DNA of 64,000 bases from Salibacter halophilus (lineage in GTDB: Bacteria; Bacteroidota; Bacteroidia; Flavobacteriales_G; Salibacteraceae): NCBI RefSeq assembly GCF_008806325.1, contig NZ_WACR01000013.1, positions 1 through 64,000 of the forward strand. Reading direction: 5' to 3'. Shown piece after piece: positions 16,607 to 25,169 of this stretch. Position numbers and translations under genes: made by a program. Within the stretch, counting starts at the first letter, position 1. Each line of letters begins with the position of its first letter. The notes below the pieces were generated by a model, which did no database searches, was not told the origin of the DNA, and saw nothing but the letters and a program-made list of their open reading frames with translations.

Positions 16607-17254
16607 TTATACAGTTAGCACTCCTTCCTCAAGCATCTTACGCATAAGCCCGAGAATATTGTCTGATCTTGTTTTCTTCAATAGACGAGATCTATATCTT
16701 TCAATTGACCTCACAGAAAGAGATAGTCTATCAGCAATTTCATCATTCGTTTCACCTTTCCATAATAGCGAAATGATTTCTTTTTCAATGCTCTTTAGTT
16801 CAGCAACTAGCACACCTTCAAGGTTTTTTTGCTTTGTCGCTATTATTCTGTCAATAAACCCTTTTGGATAGTAGGTTCTCATTGATTTATGACCGATACA
16901 ATGATCAATATCAATTTTCAGTTCACTAATAGATGATGAAGAGTTAATAAATCTTTGAACACCATGTTTAAAAGCAAGATAACATTCTAGAGTATCATTT
17001 GAGTTATAACAAGCGATTGTCTTTTTAATTGCTTTAGCATCATTTAAAAGAATGAAAAAGTTATTTACTTGTTGTTTAGTGAAACCACTTAAGAATATAA
17101 TGATATCTGAGAAGCCAGATAAATCAGGAAGGTGATCAGTTTCTATCCAGGTTTCAAATTCGACAGATGATTGACAAAGGTTTGTTATACCAAAAGTCTG
17201 AAATTCGCCTGTGCTAATACACAGAACTTTAGGGTCAGTAGCTTGAATTGTCAT
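16607..17254 (-). CDS. LuxR-type transcriptional regulator with degenerate receiver domain
   Basis: 215 residues. The C-terminal ~60 residues are a LuxR/GerE helix-turn-helix (EKEIISLLWKGETNDEIADRLSLSVRSIERYRSRLLKKT). The N-terminal half folds plausibly as a receiver, but the phosphoacceptor position reads DIIIFLSGF, without the usual Asp after the strand, so it is probably not phosphorylated. It is the first gene of the reverse operon that leads into the lipoprotein and pseudopilin genes, and is the obvious candidate to control the locus. The 233-bp AT-rich gap before the divergent PKD gene must hold its promoter. Confidence 0.75.
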   Translation of the reverse strand: MTIQATDPKVLCISTGEFQTFGITNLCQSSVEFETWIETDHLPDLSGFSDIIIFLSGFTKQQVNNFFILLNDAKAIKKTIACYNSNDTLECYLAFKHGVQRFINSSSSISELKIDIDHCIGHKSMRTYYPKGFIDRIIATKQKNLEGVLVAELKSIEKEIISLLWKGETNDEIADRLSLSVRSIERYRSRLLKKTRSDNILGLMRKMLEEGVLTV

Positions 17255-17487
17255 GTTCGCGGTATTAGGGTATTAGTAATTAAAGGGACTACTAAGTTAA
17301 AGTAATTTATATATAATTAACAAATCTTGATATAAAATAATGCCATATAACCTGTTATCAGATTAAAGTTTCATAAAAGTGGCGGTTTTTACTAGCTCTT
17401 CATTAGTAAAAATACTTTTTTCATTGGCGATTATCCGACTTCATAAGCCTTTAGTTTTACATCATTAAAACAATAAATTATTGCATT

Positions 17488-19305
17488 ATGAAAACACTTA
17501 AAACTTTAGGCTTATTAGTCTTAATGTCGATGCTGAGCTATGTCAGTATTGCACAATCACCCAGCTGTAGTAGTTCAGGGTGTATCGTTGATACTTTAAT
17601 ACTCAATACTGGTTATGATCACACGACTAATAGTCAGTATAGTTATGGAGATTATGATAATTACTGGAGATTAACTAATGTTCCCAGTTCTTCAGGATTG
17701 ACTTTACCGTCTCCAAGTTATGTTATTAGTCCGAACAGTGCATGGCATAATTTCCCGAATTCTCAGTGGATCTCGGCCTTTAATGATAATTCTTACAATA
17801 CAAATAACCCTGTTCCTGATGATCCTTACAGCTTTGAGAACTGTTTTTGTATCTGTCAGGACACTACGGTGTACTTTAATTTTGAAGTTGTAGCCGATGA
17901 TTATGGTTATGTTTATCTTGACAATAATCTGCTTGCAGCTGGAGATTCAGGTTATCATTTTCAGTATGGAAACAGGATTATCGTTGATACTGCCATTTCA
18001 TTAACATCAGGAACACACTGTCTGAGGCTAGATATGAGAAATATTTCTGGAGTGGCAATGGGAATTAGCCTTGAAGGTTACATGACAGGTGGAAGCCCTC
18101 TAGATCAAAATTGTTGTAATCCAAACGGTAGTATTTGCGGAGTTAAGTATCTTGATCAAAACTGTGACAGTTCCTATGCTGGTGATCCAACATTAGATGG
18201 TTTTGAAATTATCTTGTACGACAGCCTCAATAACCCTATTGATACTACAATTACGGATTCACTCGGTAATTATTGCTTCCTGGATATCCCTGCCGGTAAT
18301 TATTATGTTGGTGAGATTAACCAACCGGGTTATGTTCAGACTTACCCATCATCAGGACAACATAATATAGATGTTACAGTAGGTACTGTAACAGGAGCTG
18401 ATTTTGCAAACTGTGATACAACAACTACACCATCAGAGCCAGATCCATGTGAAGAAAAACTGGAAATCAAACCTGAAATAAAAAATTGTAAAGCAACATT
18501 TAATTTACTCAACAGTCCTAGTAATCCGTGGGTTCTACTCAGCGCAGAATGGACATTTGGTGATGGTTACAGCTCCAATGAAGTTTCACCAACTCATTAC
18601 TATGATGCTCCAGGAGCATATCAGGTTTGCGTTGAGGTTACTTATTACAATACAGAGACACAAGAATGCTGTACAGTTAAAGAATGTCTTGAAATAGAAA
18701 TAAAAGAGCCTTGTCCTGAAGAGTGTCAAATTGATGGAGAAATACTGGTAGATTTTGACGAATGTTGTGAGTATGAATTCTCACTCAATGTGAATTCAAA
18801 CACAGAGATCATCGGTTACATTTGGACATTAGGAGATGGAACAACTTTAACAGGTGAAGAAGTTGAGCACATTTATACTCAAGCTGGCGGTTATCAAGTT
18901 TGTGTTACTGTTATAGCTGAAGGCCCAGACGGAAGATGTTGCTCAAAACGCATCTGTATTGAACTCGAAGTTCCATGTGAAGGAAAACCACAGGATGACA
19001 GTAGTGGAAAGAGAAGTCTTGGAAATGATGAAACAGATGTTGATGATCAATACAACTTCAAGGTTTACCCTAATCCAACAAGTGATAATGTGAACATCGC
19101 ACTCAACTTATCAGAAAAGCAGCAAGTGCAAATAAGAATGTTCGATATCAACGGACGTGTGGTAATCGAAAAAAATGCCGGTGAGCAAGGTGCCGGTAGT
19201 CACAAGTTCCCGATGAGCACAAGTAATCTCAATACAGGAATGTATTTCTGCTATGTGACGTTATCTAATGGAGAGGTATTACACACTAAAGTTGTAATAG
19301 AGTAG
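17488..19305 (+). CDS. Secreted SdrD-B-like/PKD protein with T9SS sorting domain
   Basis: 605 residues. A signal peptide (ending SYVSIAQ) is followed by a PA14/CBM-like N-terminal region with a CFCICQDTTVYFNFEV strand, an SdrD B-like module (about 210-310: CGVKYLDQNCDSSYAGD ... NYCFLDIPAGNYYVGE), and two PKD domains (about 330-410 and 420-500) with FGDGYSSNE and LGDGTTLTGE. A T9SS type A sorting domain (FKVYPNPTSDNVNIAL to the end) closes the protein. The PKD half, with ECCTVKECLEIEI and CPEECQ, closely resembles the protein at 3586-5238. It is transcribed divergently from the LuxR-type regulator. Confidence 0.85.
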   Translation: MKTLKTLGLLVLMSMLSYVSIAQSPSCSSSGCIVDTLILNTGYDHTTNSQYSYGDYDNYWRLTNVPSSSGLTLPSPSYVISPNSAWHNFPNSQWISAFNDNSYNTNNPVPDDPYSFENCFCICQDTTVYFNFEVVADDYGYVYLDNNLLAAGDSGYHFQYGNRIIVDTAISLTSGTHCLRLDMRNISGVAMGISLEGYMTGGSPLDQNCCNPNGSICGVKYLDQNCDSSYAGDPTLDGFEIILYDSLNNPIDTTITDSLGNYCFLDIPAGNYYVGEINQPGYVQTYPSSGQHNIDVTVGTVTGADFANCDTTTTPSEPDPCEEKLEIKPEIKNCKATFNLLNSPSNPWVLLSAEWTFGDGYSSNEVSPTHYYDAPGAYQVCVEVTYYNTETQECCTVKECLEIEIKEPCPEECQIDGEILVDFDECCEYEFSLNVNSNTEIIGYIWTLGDGTTLTGEEVEHIYTQAGGYQVCVTVIAEGPDGRCCSKRICIELEVPCEGKPQDDSSGKRSLGNDETDVDDQYNFKVYPNPTSDNVNIALNLSEKQQVQIRMFDINGRVVIEKNAGEQGAGSHKFPMSTSNLNTGMYFCYVTLSNGEVLHTKVVIE

Positions 19306-19345
19306 TCTGAATAGTACCCCACACTTACTTTCTTTATCAGAGAAT

Positions 19346-19379
19346 AAAAGCCGCTGCAAATTTTGCAGCGGCTTTTTTA
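19346..19379 (+). terminator. Intrinsic terminator
   Basis: A strong hairpin AAGCCGCTGCAAA / TTTGCAGCGGCTT followed by a T run, about 45 bp after the PKD protein gene. Confidence 0.85.
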
Positions 19380-19385
19380 TAGCAG

Positions 19386-19571
19386 CTAACTCCCCTGATC
19401 AATTATTAAAACAACTCCATTGTGTATTACTTCCCTTTTTTCGCAATACTGACATATTCTTGAATAAGGTTCTTTGTTTGGTTTAGTCTTATCAATAATT
19501 GCCCATTTATGAAAACCTAAATAGTTGCAACCAAAGCGAACGCGAAGAGATTTATTATTTGATTTTTTCAT
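19386..19571 (-). CDS. Small hypothetical protein with CxxC pair
   Basis: 61 residues, basic at the N-terminus (MKKSNNKSLRVRFGCNY), with an RICQYCEKREVIHNG segment. This is one CxxC plus an earlier Cys and His residues, which could bind zinc as a small rubredoxin-like knuckle. No family recognised. Its ATG overlaps the stop of the 68-aa gene upstream by 4 bp, so the two form a small operon on the minus strand, backed against the PKD gene terminator. Real-gene status rests on this overlap. Confidence 0.45.
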   Translation of the reverse strand: MKKSNNKSLRVRFGCNYLGFHKWAIIDKTKPNKEPYSRICQYCEKREVIHNGVVLIIDQGS

Positions 19572-19774
19572 TTTGAACGGATTTCGAGAATTACATTATC
19601 GCCCACTTGCATGCGATGCAGTATTTCAGTGACTTTTTGTTTTTTCTTTAAGTTGCGGTGAAGTTCAAGTAGTGACAGGTCATCACGATCTTGATTGTTA
19701 TTCAGTAGCTCCAGATATTCTTTCAGAGCCTCTCTTATAACTTCGTGCCATTTGGAATCAGCTTCGATTAGCAT
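19568..19774 (-). CDS. Small hypothetical helical protein
   Basis: 68 residues, charged and mostly helical (SKWHEVIREALKEYLELLNNNQ... LHRNLKKKQKVTEILHRM), ending in a short beta-like stretch (VGDNVILEIRSK). No domain, signal peptide or membrane segment is seen. It is the first gene of a two-gene minus-strand unit with the CxxC protein. The 348-bp gap upstream (19775-20122) is AT-rich and holds the XRE regulator's promoter; I see nothing else in it. Confidence 0.45.
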   Translation of the reverse strand: MLIEADSKWHEVIREALKEYLELLNNNQDRDDLSLLELHRNLKKKQKVTEILHRMQVGDNVILEIRSK

Positions 19775-20098
19775 AAATTCGGTTGGTTTTGTAGTGAATA
19801 TTTGAGGAATTGTTATTTAACTATCCACCTCGTTTAATGTGCGGTTTTTGCATGTTCATTGGCTGAATATCTCGCCACAACATTGGGAGTTGATGTTTTT
19901 TGTGTTTGCCGTTATTAAAAAAGGTTGTTAAATAGTTTTTTATTCTATTTTCGCTTGACTTCATAAATCAATTTTTCAGTATTCCTCTTCTCTTTTATTG
20001 CGTTATTGTGTGTTTTTGTTCGTTTTTAGAGTAATTAATTGACTCAAAAATAGCATAAATATGCGAAATAAGGTGTAGTATACTGATCGGTGTAGCTA

Positions 20099-20106
20099 TA
20101 GATTTG
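20099..20106 (+). promoter_or_regulatory. Bacteroidota -7 box of the XRE regulator gene
   Basis: TAGATTTG matches TAnnTTTG exactly and lies 16 bp before the ATG at 20123, implying a very short 5' leader. No TTG element at the usual distance was found. Confidence 0.45.
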
Positions 20107-20122
20107 CGAAAAATGACTTTTT

Positions 20123-20494
20123 ATGGGTTCGAAAAATGAAAGCCCGAGTGATTTATTAATTGAAAGATTAAAGAAAGTTCGCAACGACAGAGGATTCTCC
20201 CAGGAGTATGTTGCCGATAAGCTCGACACAAGTGTAACATCCTATCAAAGACTCGAAGCCGGAAAGGTGAAGATTACTGTTGATCGACTTTTGCAGTTAT
20301 CCTCGATTCTCAATGTCTCATTTAAGTATTTTGTCGATGACTTTATCGATGATGAAGTTGAAACTTCAACACTCAATGATGAGCAGGTTCCGTACGATAA
20401 AAAAAGCAGCAGAAAAATTCTCATCGAACTGGAAGTTGATGATGAGCTCGATAAAATTCTACGTGATAAAGTAAAAGAACAGTACAGTTCATAA
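20123..20494 (+). CDS. XRE-family helix-turn-helix regulator
   Basis: 123 residues. An HTH_3 domain spans about residues 11-65 (LIERLKKVRNDRGFSQEYVADKLDTSVTSYQRLEAGKVKITVDRLLQLSSIL), with the typical SQEYVADKL...YQRLE recognition helices. The acidic C-terminal part (about 70-123) may dimerise. It stands alone with its own promoter and no adjacent partner that would identify a toxin-antitoxin or phage role. Confidence 0.85.
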   Translation: MGSKNESPSDLLIERLKKVRNDRGFSQEYVADKLDTSVTSYQRLEAGKVKITVDRLLQLSSILNVSFKYFVDDFIDDEVETSTLNDEQVPYDKKSSRKILIELEVDDELDKILRDKVKEQYSS

Positions 20495-20587
20495 TATCTA
20501 TTTATATCATCTGTTAGGTGAAGTTCTGAGAAAATAGACAAGGAGTACCGTCAGTTTGATTTAGCCATGCTCGAATGCAGATAGTAC

Positions 20588-20622
20588 AAAAAAAGCCTCT
20601 CAATCAACCGATTAAGAGGTTT
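20588..20622 (-). terminator. Hairpin terminator (minus strand) next to a tRNA-like remnant
   Basis: CCTCTCAATC / GATTAAGAGG arms with a short loop. The A run at 20588-20594 is a T run on the minus strand. It lies just downstream, on that strand, of the 20-bp copy of the tRNA-Pro 3' end. It could also serve the XRE gene from the other side. Confidence 0.5.
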
Positions 20623-20645
20623 AATGCTTGAAGCTCAGTGAAGAG

Positions 20646-20665
20646 TTTGTCGGGGTGGCAGGATT
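20646..20665. repeat. 20-bp copy of the tRNA-Pro 3' end (att-like or tRNA remnant)
   Basis: TTTGTCGGGGTGGCAGGATT occurs at 20646-20665 and again at 20815-20834, where it covers the 3' acceptor and T-arm end of tRNA-Pro. The copy here has lost the rest of the tRNA. Either it marks a decayed tRNA duplicate (it has its own downstream terminator) or one side of an old integration at the tRNA 3' end. The 150 bp between the copies carries no gene; I see nothing else in it except the tRNA terminator. Confidence 0.7.
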
Positions 20666-20778
20666 GAATATCCTTTTACCCCTTAAGTGTTAGCAAACAA
20701 AACCCTGAGCTCGCTTCGCAGCGCTACTGGTCTTTTTTAATTCCTAAACCCTTGTGTAGTGGCACAGATGTTCAGCAA

Positions 20779-20813
20779 TAAAAAAGCCCATTCGTTGGCA
20801 CGAACAGGCTTTT
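20779..20813 (-). terminator. Terminator of tRNA-Pro
   Basis: An imperfect hairpin AGCC..TTCG / CGAA..GGCT, with an A run at 20780-20785 giving the minus-strand T tract, starts 6 bp past the tRNA 3' end. Confidence 0.6.
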
Positions 20814-20818
20814 ATTTG

Positions 20819-20893
20819 TCGGGGTGGCAGGATTCGAACCTGCGACCTCCTGCTCCCAAAGCAGGCGCGATGACCGGGCTACGCTACACCCCG
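20819..20893 (-). tRNA. tRNA-Pro (anticodon TGG)
   Basis: On the minus strand the acceptor arms CGGGGTG (5') and CACCCCG (3') pair fully and are followed by discriminator A. The anticodon stem CCTGC/GCAGG encloses the loop TTTGGGA, so the anticodon is TGG (proline). The T-arm shows GGTTCGAATCC. CCA is not encoded. A well-formed promoter lies upstream and a terminator downstream. Confidence 0.95.
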
Positions 20894-20911
20894 TTTCCGT
20901 CAAACGGATGG

Positions 20912-20941
20912 CAAAAGTAAACAACATTTTTACTTTCCCAA
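20912..20941 (-). promoter_or_regulatory. Promoter of tRNA-Pro (TTG-N19-TACTTTTG)
   Basis: On the minus strand a TTG (20939-20941) is followed, after exactly 19 bp, by TACTTTTG (20912-20919), an exact TAnnTTTG box. It ends 18 bp before the tRNA 5' end. This is the Bacteroidota primary sigma factor pattern. Confidence 0.75.
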
Positions 20942-21110
20942 GTTCTTTAATGGAAGAATTCAACCTTTTTACAACTCTTCAATCACATTTTGCTGACTCA
21001 AAACTATTTAGAACTCTATTAAAATGTCTTATAGCTTTATTGACAAAAGTTAAATATGATTATCGGTATATGTTTATGATTTTTTATTTTTGACAAAAAT
21101 CTGACAATCC

Positions 21111-22181
21111 ATGAAGAAAGTATTAATAAGCGCTACAATAATTACAGCAACAATAGTTGCTTGTAACTCTGGTTCTGACCAAAAAGAAAGCGGAAAAGAA
21201 GAAAAAGCGAAGACGGAAACGAAAAAGAAGGAAGAAGCAGATCCGGTAGCTAAACAGGCTAAAGCTTACTTCAAGCAATTGCCTAAACCAGCTTCATTTG
21301 ATAGACCAATAGCTAAACTCGGTAAAAAACTCTACTACGAAACAGATGTGAGTCTGTCGGGGGATATGAGTTGTAATTCTTGCCACATGCTAGATAATTA
21401 TGGAGTGGATAACGAGCCAACTTCTCCCGGTCATGATGGTACGCGAGGAGAGCGAAATAGTCCAAGTGTTTACAATGCTTATTTCCATATCGCACAATTT
21501 TGGGACGGTAGAGCGGCAGATTTAAAAGAGCAGGCAAAAGGTCCGGTCCTCAACCCAATTGAAATGGGGATGAAGTCTAAAACGGATGTTGAAAGTGTAC
21601 TTGGCGACAATGATGAGTATAAAAAGATGTTTGCTGAAGCTTTTCCTGACGACAAAAAACCGATCAACTTCGATAATATGGCTGAAGCTATTGCAGAGTT
21701 TGAAAAGACTCTCTCTACTCCGGCTCCTTTTGATGATTATCTCGGTGGAAAAAGTGATGCTTTGAGCAGCGCACAAAAAGAAGGACTTCAAACTTTCATC
21801 GAAACCGGTTGTACAACTTGTCACATGGGACCGGGGCTTGGCGGTCAGATGTATCAAAAATTCGGATTAGTTGAAGGTCCGTACTGGGAATACACCGGAT
21901 CAGAGCACAAAGATGAAGGTCGTTTTGATGTTACTGGAAACGAAGGTGATAAATATTTCTTCAAAGTTCCATCACTCCGTAACGTTCACAAAACTGCTCC
22001 ATATTTCCACGATGGAAGCGTTGCTGATCTTAACGAAGCGATTAAGATCATGGGAAAAACACAACTCGGTAAAGACTTAACTGAAAAACAGGTAGCCAGC
22101 ATTTCAACTTTCCTCAAATCGTTGACTGGTGAAATTCCTGAGCACGCTTTACAGTCAGAACCGGCAACCGCTTCAATGTAA
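21111..22181 (+). CDS. Di-heme cytochrome c peroxidase (CcpA/MauG family), lipoprotein
   Basis: 356 residues. A signal sequence with lipobox-like IVACNSG is followed by a Lys/Glu-rich linker (residues ~25-50). Two heme-c motifs are present: CNSCH near residue 88 and CTTCH near residue 235, each within the expected CcP context (ERNSPSVYNAYFHIAQFWDGRA; FKVPSLRNVHKTAPYFHDGS). It should reduce hydrogen peroxide in the periplasm using electrons from cytochrome c. The start ATG is preceded by a TATTTTTG -7 box at 21085-21092. Monocistronic, ended by a strong terminator. Confidence 0.9.
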   Translation: MKKVLISATIITATIVACNSGSDQKESGKEEKAKTETKKKEEADPVAKQAKAYFKQLPKPASFDRPIAKLGKKLYYETDVSLSGDMSCNSCHMLDNYGVDNEPTSPGHDGTRGERNSPSVYNAYFHIAQFWDGRAADLKEQAKGPVLNPIEMGMKSKTDVESVLGDNDEYKKMFAEAFPDDKKPINFDNMAEAIAEFEKTLSTPAPFDDYLGGKSDALSSAQKEGLQTFIETGCTTCHMGPGLGGQMYQKFGLVEGPYWEYTGSEHKDEGRFDVTGNEGDKYFFKVPSLRNVHKTAPYFHDGSVADLNEAIKIMGKTQLGKDLTEKQVASISTFLKSLTGEIPEHALQSEPATASM

Positions 22182-22208
22182 GTCTAAACGTTTTTCACAA
22201 TATTTATC

Positions 22209-22245
22209 GAGCGCCTGTTCAATATTGAGCAGGCGCTTTTTTATG
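22209..22245 (+). terminator. Intrinsic terminator
   Basis: A long near-perfect stem AGCGCCTGTTCAAT / ATTGAGCAGGCGCT followed by a T run, about 30 bp after the peroxidase gene. Confidence 0.85.
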
Positions 22246-22357
22246 TTCTGATCTGCCTTTTTGTCTGTCATTTTTCAAATTGACTGACTTTTTTACCGTT
22301 TCTATCCCTGTAATCTCAATTGGTCTCGTATTTGACAATATCAGAGAAAAAAGTCAA

Positions 22358-24985
22358 ATGAACTTCAATAACTTTACAATAAAAGCACAGGAAGCTGTAC
22401 AGCAGGCACAGCAAATGGCTCAGGGAAATGGCCAGCAGGCTGTTGAAACGGGGCATTTACTGAAAGCCATGCTCGATGTTGACGAAAACGTAATACCGTT
22501 TTTACTCAAAAAAAATGCAGTCAATGAAGACACCTTCAGCAGAGCGATAGATAAGGTTGTAGAATCTTATCCCAAAGTTGAAGGCGGCAGCCTTTATCTC
22601 AGTCAGAACGCAGGAAAAGCTCTGAACAAAGCATCAGACCTCGCGAAGAAAAACGGAGACGAATACGTTTCGCTTGAACACGTATTCCTCGGATTGCTCA
22701 ACGGATCTGACCAGGTTGCTTCAATGATGAAGGACAGTGGATTGAAATCTACTGATGTTGAAAAAGCGATTAACGAACTTAGAAAAGGAGAAAAAGTGAA
22801 AAGTCAGAGTGCTGAAGAAACATATAATGCATTAAATAAATACGCTATTCATCTGAATGAGCGTGCTAAAAACGGAAAACTGGATCCCGTAATCGGGCGT
22901 GACGAAGAAATTAGACGTGTACTTCAAATCTTGTCCAGGAGAACAAAAAACAACCCTATTTTAATCGGTGAGCCGGGAGTTGGTAAAACAGCTATTGCCG
23001 AAGGAATCGCACATCGTATTGTGAATGGTGACGTGCCTGAAAACCTCAAGTCTAAAGAGATTTTCTCACTCGATATGGGTGCGCTTGTAGCCGGTGCCAA
23101 GTACAAAGGTGAATTTGAGGAGCGACTCAAAGCTGTGGTAAAAGAAGTGACAAAGAGCGATGGAAATATCGTTTTGTTCATAGATGAAATCCACACATTG
23201 GTCGGAGCCGGTGGAGGCGAAGGCGCAATGGATGCAGCGAACATTTTGAAACCCGCATTGGCGCGTGGTGAGCTCCGTGCAATAGGTGCCACAACTTTAG
23301 GAGAGTATCAAAAGTACTTTGAGAAAGACAAAGCTCTTGAAAGAAGATTCCAAACGATTGTAGTTGATGAGCCAAATACTGATGATGCTATTTCCATCTT
23401 GCGTGGTATCAAGGAAAAATATGAAACACACCACAAGGTAAGGATCAAAGACGAGGCGATTATCTCAGCTGTAGAACTCAGTGAGCGATACATCACTGAC
23501 CGTTTCCTTCCGGATAAAGCGATCGACTTAATCGATGAGGCTTCATCAAAGATGCGCATGGAAATCAACTCGATGCCGGCTGAACTCGATGAAGTTGAAC
23601 GTAAAATTCGTCAGCTCGAAATTGAGCGCGAGGCAATCAAGCGTGAAAAAGATGATAAGAAGCTCGAAAAATTATCGAAGGATATTTCAGAATTGAGCGA
23701 AGAGCGCAATTCACTCAAAGCTCAATGGGAGAGTGAGAAAGAAGTGATTGAAGGCTTGCAAAAAGTCAAGGAGGACATTGAGAAATACAAGCTAGAAGCA
23801 AACCGGGCAGAGCGTGAAGGCGACTTTGGTAAAGTGGCCGAGTTGCGCTACGGTAAAATCAATGAACTTCAGGAGCAGTTGAAAGAGTACGAGTCTAAGG
23901 TTGCAGATTTACGCGAAAAAGGATCAGCTCTTATCAAAGAGGAAGTAGATGCTGAGGATATTGCTGAGGTAGTTTCGAAATGGTCTGGAGTACCGGTGAG
24001 CAAAATGCTACAAAGCGAACGCGAAAAGTTGCTCCACCTCGAAGATGAATTGCACAAACGTGTAATTGGTCAGGAGGAAGCAATCGAAGCTGTTTCTGAT
24101 GCGGTTCGCAGATCACGATCAGGATTACAGGATGAGGATAGACCAATTGGTTCGTTCCTGTTCCTGGGTACGACTGGTGTTGGTAAAACAGAGCTGGCCA
24201 AAGCACTTGCCGAGTTCTTATTCGACACTGAAAATGCCATTACACGAATCGATATGAGTGAGTACCAGGAGCGTCATGCTGTATCCAGATTGGTGGGAGC
24301 GCCTCCCGGATATGTAGGCTACGATGAAGGTGGTCAGCTCACTGAGGCTGTCCGCAGGAAACCGTACTCAGTAGTGCTGCTAGATGAAATTGAAAAAGCA
24401 CACCCAGATGTGTTCAACATCTTGCTGCAGGTACTCGATGATGGCCGATTGACTGATAACAAAGGTCGTGTCGCGAACTTCAAGAACACGATCATTATCA
24501 TGACATCGAACCTCGGTTCTGACATTATCAAGCAGAGTTTTGAGAACCTGAATGATACGAATGAAGAAGAACTCTTTGAACAAACGAAGAACGAGTTGTT
24601 GGCTTATGTTCGTCAGAACCTGAAGCCAGAGTTCCTTAACAGGATTGATGAAACCATCATGTTTACACCGCTCAGCAAAAGCGATGTGCTCGATATAGTG
24701 AAATTGCAATTTGCTCACATTCAGAACCGGGTGAAAAAGCAAAACATCACCATCTCCGCAACTGATGAGGTGTTGGAAAAACTCGCCAGCCGTGGATTCG
24801 ATCCGCAATTTGGTGCACGCCCCATCAAGCGATTGATGCAAAAGGAGATACTGAATACACTCTCGAAAGAGATACTGGCTAATAAAATTCAGGCAGGTGA
24901 TAAAGCCGTGCTCGATGAATTTGATGACCGATTTGTATTCAGGAAACCTATCGAGAAAGATCAAATTTCAACAGAAGAAGAATAA
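22358..24985 (+). CDS. clpB: ClpB disaggregase
   Basis: With the start at ATG 22358 ([14 protein letters not shown]) the protein is 875 residues, the normal ClpB length; an upstream in-frame ATG at 22280 would add 26 atypical residues. Order: Clp N-domain (1-145), first AAA+ domain with Walker A GEPGVGKT and Walker [11 protein letters not shown], the long coiled-coil middle domain (about 410-525) that distinguishes ClpB from ClpA/C, then the second AAA+ with GTTGVGKT and [15 protein letters not shown], and the D2-small domain ending. It resolubilises aggregates with DnaK in the cytoplasm. Two near-matches to the abundant word, and one exact copy at 22703, lie within it. Confidence 0.97.
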   Translation: MNFNNFTIKAQEAVQQAQQMAQGNGQQAVETGHLLKAMLDVDENVIPFLLKKNAVNEDTFSRAIDKVVESYPKVEGGSLYLSQNAGKALNKASDLAKKNGDEYVSLEHVFLGLLNGSDQVASMMKDSGLKSTDVEKAINELRKGEKVKSQSAEETYNALNKYAIHLNERAKNGKLDPVIGRDEEIRRVLQILSRRTKNNPILIGEPGVGKTAIAEGIAHRIVNGDVPENLKSKEIFSLDMGALVAGAKYKGEFEERLKAVVKEVTKSDGNIVLFIDEIHTLVGAGGGEGAMDAANILKPALARGELRAIGATTLGEYQKYFEKDKALERRFQTIVVDEPNTDDAISILRGIKEKYETHHKVRIKDEAIISAVELSERYITDRFLPDKAIDLIDEASSKMRMEINSMPAELDEVERKIRQLEIEREAIKREKDDKKLEKLSKDISELSEERNSLKAQWESEKEVIEGLQKVKEDIEKYKLEANRAEREGDFGKVAELRYGKINELQEQLKEYESKVADLREKGSALIKEEVDAEDIAEVVSKWSGVPVSKMLQSEREKLLHLEDELHKRVIGQEEAIEAVSDAVRRSRSGLQDEDRPIGSFLFLGTTGVGKTELAKALAEFLFDTENAITRIDMSEYQERHAVSRLVGAPPGYVGYDEGGQLTEAVRRKPYSVVLLDEIEKAHPDVFNILLQVLDDGRLTDNKGRVANFKNTIIIMTSNLGSDIIKQSFENLNDTNEEELFEQTKNELLAYVRQNLKPEFLNRIDETIMFTPLSKSDVLDIVKLQFAHIQNRVKKQNITISATDEVLEKLASRGFDPQFGARPIKRLMQKEILNTLSKEILANKIQAGDKAVLDEFDDRFVFRKPIEKDQISTEEE

Positions 24986-24989
24986 GAGA

Positions 24990-25013
24990 AAGGCCGGATC
25001 CCCCGGCCTTTTT
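24990..25013 (+). terminator. Intrinsic terminator
   Basis: AAGGCCGG-ATCC-CCGGCCTT plus T run, directly after clpB. Confidence 0.85.
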
Positions 25014-25041
25014 ATTTTGCCCTAATTTCCAGTGACTTATT

Positions 25042-25071
25042 TTGCAACTGGATAAATAATCACTAATTTTG
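25042..25071 (+). promoter_or_regulatory. Promoter of rpsA (TTG-N19-TAATTTTG)
   Basis: TTG at 25042-25044 and TAATTTTG at 25064-25071 are separated by exactly 19 bp, the same geometry as the tRNA-Pro promoter. The expected transcript would have a ~90-nt leader before the S1 start at 25170. Confidence 0.7.
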
Positions 25072-25169
25072 CACCTCCTTTCCAAAAGGAAGGGGCTGTT
25101 TAATGCGGAAACAGCTGAAGTTAAATTACTTGCAGATACCGCAAACTGCAATACAAATCGAGGCCATTC

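Noticed and set aside
17424-17459. Promoter TTG/TAGTTTTA before the PKD gene at 17488
   Set aside because: The box ends in A instead of G and the spacing is 25 bp, so it is too weak to list as a feature.
23869-24964. Several 60-190 aa minus-strand ORFs opposite clpB
   Set aside because: They mirror a conserved gene and show no conserved motif of their own.
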